Shown here one piece after another: positions 62,516-64,000 of a DNA stretch of 64,000 bases. The translations under genes and the position numbers were made by a program. Source of the DNA: Pseudocolwellia sp049933045 (GTDB taxonomy: Bacteria > Pseudomonadota > Gammaproteobacteria > Enterobacterales > Alteromonadaceae); the NCBI RefSeq assembly GCF_049933045.1, contig NZ_CP187926.1, positions 434,001-498,000 on the forward strand, in the 5' to 3' direction. The notes beneath the pieces were generated by a model. The model saw only the letters and a program-made list of their open reading frames with translations. It ran no database searches and was not told where the DNA came from. Each line of letters opens with the position of its first letter. The first letter of the stretch is position 1.

Positions 62516-63469
62516 TTAATTCATTTTAGGATCCCAATAGACACCATCTCTTACCATCGAATTGAGTGTAATAACTAGCTTTCTAATACACGCGATTATT
62601 GCTACTTTCTTAGGTTTTCCTGCCGCAACTAATCGTTGATATGTTGCCTTAAAAACTGGATTACATTGGATTGCTGACATCATTGCCATGTACATCGCGG
62701 TTCGAATTTGTGAACGTCCACCTCGTATCATGCGTTTACCTTTATAGGTTCCACTCTCCCGATTAAAAGGCGCAACCCCCACCAATGATGACGCTTCTTT
62801 ATTAGTTATATACCCAAGTTCCGGCATTTCACTAATCAAGTTGAAAGCAACGACATTACCTACTCCAGGAACACTCTGAACAATGTCATTTTTTATTTTG
62901 TAATCATCACAACTTTCAATAAGCTTATGCAATTTATTGTCTATTTTTTCTAACTGATTTTTGAGTACCGTTAACACTGGACTGATAGAAGATAGGATTT
63001 CTTTGGGCATGATTTGAAGACGGTTTTTTTCCATTGTTTGTATACCCATAAGCTGACGACGACGTGATAGTAAATCACTCATTAGCCTTATATCATCTGC
63101 TTTTAACTTAGATAGGTCAGGCTTAACCATCTCGGCATAATGTGCAATTAATTTAGCATCGAGCTTATCTGTTTTGGCTTTTTGATTAATTACTCCAGCA
63201 AAACGTTTTATTCTTACAGGGTTAGCCACAACAAAAGGGATCTTTGCTTTAGCACACGCCAAAATAAAGGGCTGCTCTAACCGTCCGGTTGCTTCAATGA
63301 CTACACGAGTCACCTTGTGTTTTTTGATTCTCATGATGGCTTCTTTAATACCAACTTCATCGTTGCTCACGACAAAATAAATATCTAAAGGGCGTATATA
63401 AATATCGAGTTGAGTTTTACCTGTATCGACACCGACGTTAATTTCATTTTGATTATTTATGGTATTCAT
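62516..63469 (-). CDS. IS110-family transposase (DEDD + Transposase_20)
   Basis: 317 residues. The N-terminal RuvC-like DEDD domain begins INVGVDTGKTQLDIYIRP, continues with VIEATGRLEQPF and has KTDKLDAKLIAHYA. The C-terminal Transposase_20 domain has SVPGVGNVVAFNLISEMPEL and FNRESGTYKGKRMIRGGR; its conserved serine region follows (RTAMYMAMMS). It recombines circular IS DNA with its target under guide of a noncoding RNA in this family. The reading frame is intact, so the element may be active. Confidence 0.92.
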   Translation of the reverse strand: MNTINNQNEINVGVDTGKTQLDIYIRPLDIYFVVSNDEVGIKEAIMRIKKHKVTRVVIEATGRLEQPFILACAKAKIPFVVANPVRIKRFAGVINQKAKTDKLDAKLIAHYAEMVKPDLSKLKADDIRLMSDLLSRRRQLMGIQTMEKNRLQIMPKEILSSISPVLTVLKNQLEKIDNKLHKLIESCDDYKIKNDIVQSVPGVGNVVAFNLISEMPELGYITNKEASSLVGVAPFNRESGTYKGKRMIRGGRSQIRTAMYMAMMSAIQCNPVFKATYQRLVAAGKPKKVAIIACIRKLVITLNSMVRDGVYWDPKMN

Positions 63470-63692
63470 ATTAAGCTGACTCTGCCTTGCTATTCGGGCT
63501 CGAGGCCCAGTTGACTATCCGAGTTTAGTGCTTGGAGTTTTATACGGCGTTCTTTCTTGTTATCGGTCTCTCAACAGAGGAGCCTGCAATTAATCGAACT
63601 ACCATATAAAAGGCTTTGGTTGCAGCCAAAGCTTGGGCCTCACTTTACCTAAACTGGTTTAAAAAGAACTAAAAAGATGGATGTATTATCCA
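63470..63692 (-). ncRNA. Candidate bridge (guide) RNA region of the IS110 element
   Basis: A 223-bp noncoding end 5' of the transposase gene, where IS110-group elements encode their bridge RNA. It contains a GCTTTGG/CCAAAGC hairpin (63613-63619 with 63626-63632) and a GGGC/GCCC stem near 63500. Transcription and guide loops are not proven from the sequence. Confidence 0.45.
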
Positions 63693-63785
63693 TACAAGGC
63701 AATCAAAAGGACTAAAAACAGTTGGCCATGCTCGTGCCTCGCTATTTTAGCCAACAATTTTTAGCCTCTTATTGGGGCGTTAGGC
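63693..63785 (+). repeat. attC site 37, right fragment (through R')
   Basis: Begins ACAAGGCAATC and ends R' GTTAGGC. Almost identical to attC 6 and has lost its R'' core to the other side of the IS. Confidence 0.78.
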
Positions 63786-63818
63786 TTCTTTCGGCATATG
63801 CGATATTGAGATATAAAT

Positions 63819-64000
63819 ATGAATTCAAGAACAGAAAGCTCTGTTGGGCTAGCTAGTGATAATGATTTAAGAATTGCATTACATTATGAAGATGCAGCAA
63901 AAATTTTATATAATTCTAATGCCTACCAAGACGAAATAGTCTTACCTACTCTTTTTTTAATAAGGCAATATTTAGAGCTTATTCTTAAGCACAATATAAA
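63819..64000 (+). CDS. Cassette 38: HEPN-like hypothetical protein (copy 2, 3' truncated by window end)
   Basis: The first 60 codons match cassette 10 (49519 onward) exactly, as does the upstream leader from the R' core. The attC before it is different, which again shows a duplicated cassette. The rest lies outside the window. Confidence 0.7.
   Translation, partial: MNSRTESSVGLASDNDLRIALHYEDAAKILYNSNAYQDEIVLPTLFLIRQYLELILKHNI

Larger units (their letters stand above)
62491..63692 (-). mobile_element. IS110-family insertion sequence inside an attC site
   Basis: About 1.2 kb between two ACAAG copies (62486-62490 and 63693-63697), which are attC sequence. It has one transposase gene on the minus strand, only about 25 bp 3' of it and about 220 bp 5' of it. 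No terminal inverted repeats are obvious, as is usual in IS110 elements. A known IS1111-attC group also targets attC sites; the long 5' noncoding end here is more like the IS110 subgroup. Confidence 0.8.
44776..64000 (+). mobile_element. Integron gene-cassette array lacking a visible integrase (CALIN-like), right end outside window
   Basis: Thirty-seven attC sites of 70-105 bp are spaced from 45428 to 63785. Each has an R'' core ending AAC, a GTTA-type R' core and palindromic inner arms. Every cassette gene is on the plus strand with its attC at the 3' end. Twenty-two complete cassettes have an ORF, fifteen have none and one ORF cassette is cut by the window end. A GTTAGAT at 44776-44782, 16 bp before the first gene, may be the first recombination core. 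No tyrosine-recombinase gene lies on the left, where intI normally is. The only transposase present is of the IS110 type. Confidence 0.92.

Noticed and set aside
45428..63785. Regularly spaced ~100-bp repeats resembling a CRISPR array
   Set aside because: The repeats have R''/R' cores and palindromic arms of attC, differ in the middle, and are separated by genes or 250-bp bodies rather than 30-40-bp spacers.
1..64000. tRNA or rRNA genes
   Set aside because: No cloverleaf with a T-loop or rRNA-like sequence was noticed on either strand; a tRNAscan run would be decisive.

Overview
The window looks like the chromosome of a marine gammaproteobacterium of the Alteromonadales, probably Colwelliaceae. 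This is inferred from low GC content, the convergent rpoS-mutS pair, PEP-CTERM proteins and close gammaproteobacterial protein families. No species can be fixed from the sequence alone.

Layout. Bases 1-3761 hold the 3' end of rpoS facing mutS. Bases 4202-35417 are a purine catabolism region interrupted by one unrelated insert. It begins with a RutR-like TetR regulator and an RraA/HMG-aldolase-like protein. Next is an allantoate-to-oxalate operon: amidase, GGT-like oxamate amidohydrolase, TauE permease, ureidoglycine-glyoxylate aminotransferase, allantoate amidohydrolase, then 8-oxoguanine deaminase. The insert (14180-18490) carries a cupredoxin-like protein, a degenerate-GGDEF/EAL protein, a DUF3034 protein and a truncated-haemoglobin lipoprotein. 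The minus-strand block 18829-25947 encodes uptake: a Tsx-like channel, an NCS2 permease and a BMP-type nucleoside ABC transporter. The divergent block 26146-35417 encodes xdhABC, uraD, uraH, guaD, puuD and puuE. Together the genes can plausibly take guanine or 8-oxoguanine to urate, allantoin, allantoate, ureidoglycine, oxalurate, oxamate and oxalate. A palindrome of the RutR operator type, TTGACC-N4-GG(T/A)CAG, lies before the regulator, before the oxalurate operon and between the two divergent blocks, so the region is probably one regulon.

Bases 35525-44338 are ordinary single genes: two PEP-CTERM-type exported proteins, a glycosyltransferase, a PhyH dioxygenase, a VOC protein, a periplasmic HAD protein, a lipoprotein and a lipoprotein amidase.

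From about 44.8 kb to the end of the window is a gene-cassette array with 37 attC sites, one of them split by an IS110-family element. All cassette genes lie on the plus strand with their attC 3' of the gene. No integron integrase is visible, although the expected attI-side border lies inside the window, so this looks like a CALIN (attC cluster lacking integrase) or a displaced chromosomal integron array. Of the 37 complete cassettes, 22 carry an ORF, and a further ORF cassette is cut by the window end. Gene content includes an Abi_C-type protein, a HEPN-like protein, a DUF2971 protein, a tentative SUKH-like protein, a histidine phosphatase, lipoproteins and small membrane proteins. Fifteen cassettes have no ORF. 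Ten of these are one ~303-bp family (B) and three another ~345-bp family (A). Both families keep stems through compensatory base changes, which suggests they carry structured RNAs or structured DNA. This is the most novel signal in the window. Cassette copies are also shuffled: one lipoprotein cassette and one B cassette occur as lipoprotein-B in one place and B-lipoprotein in another.
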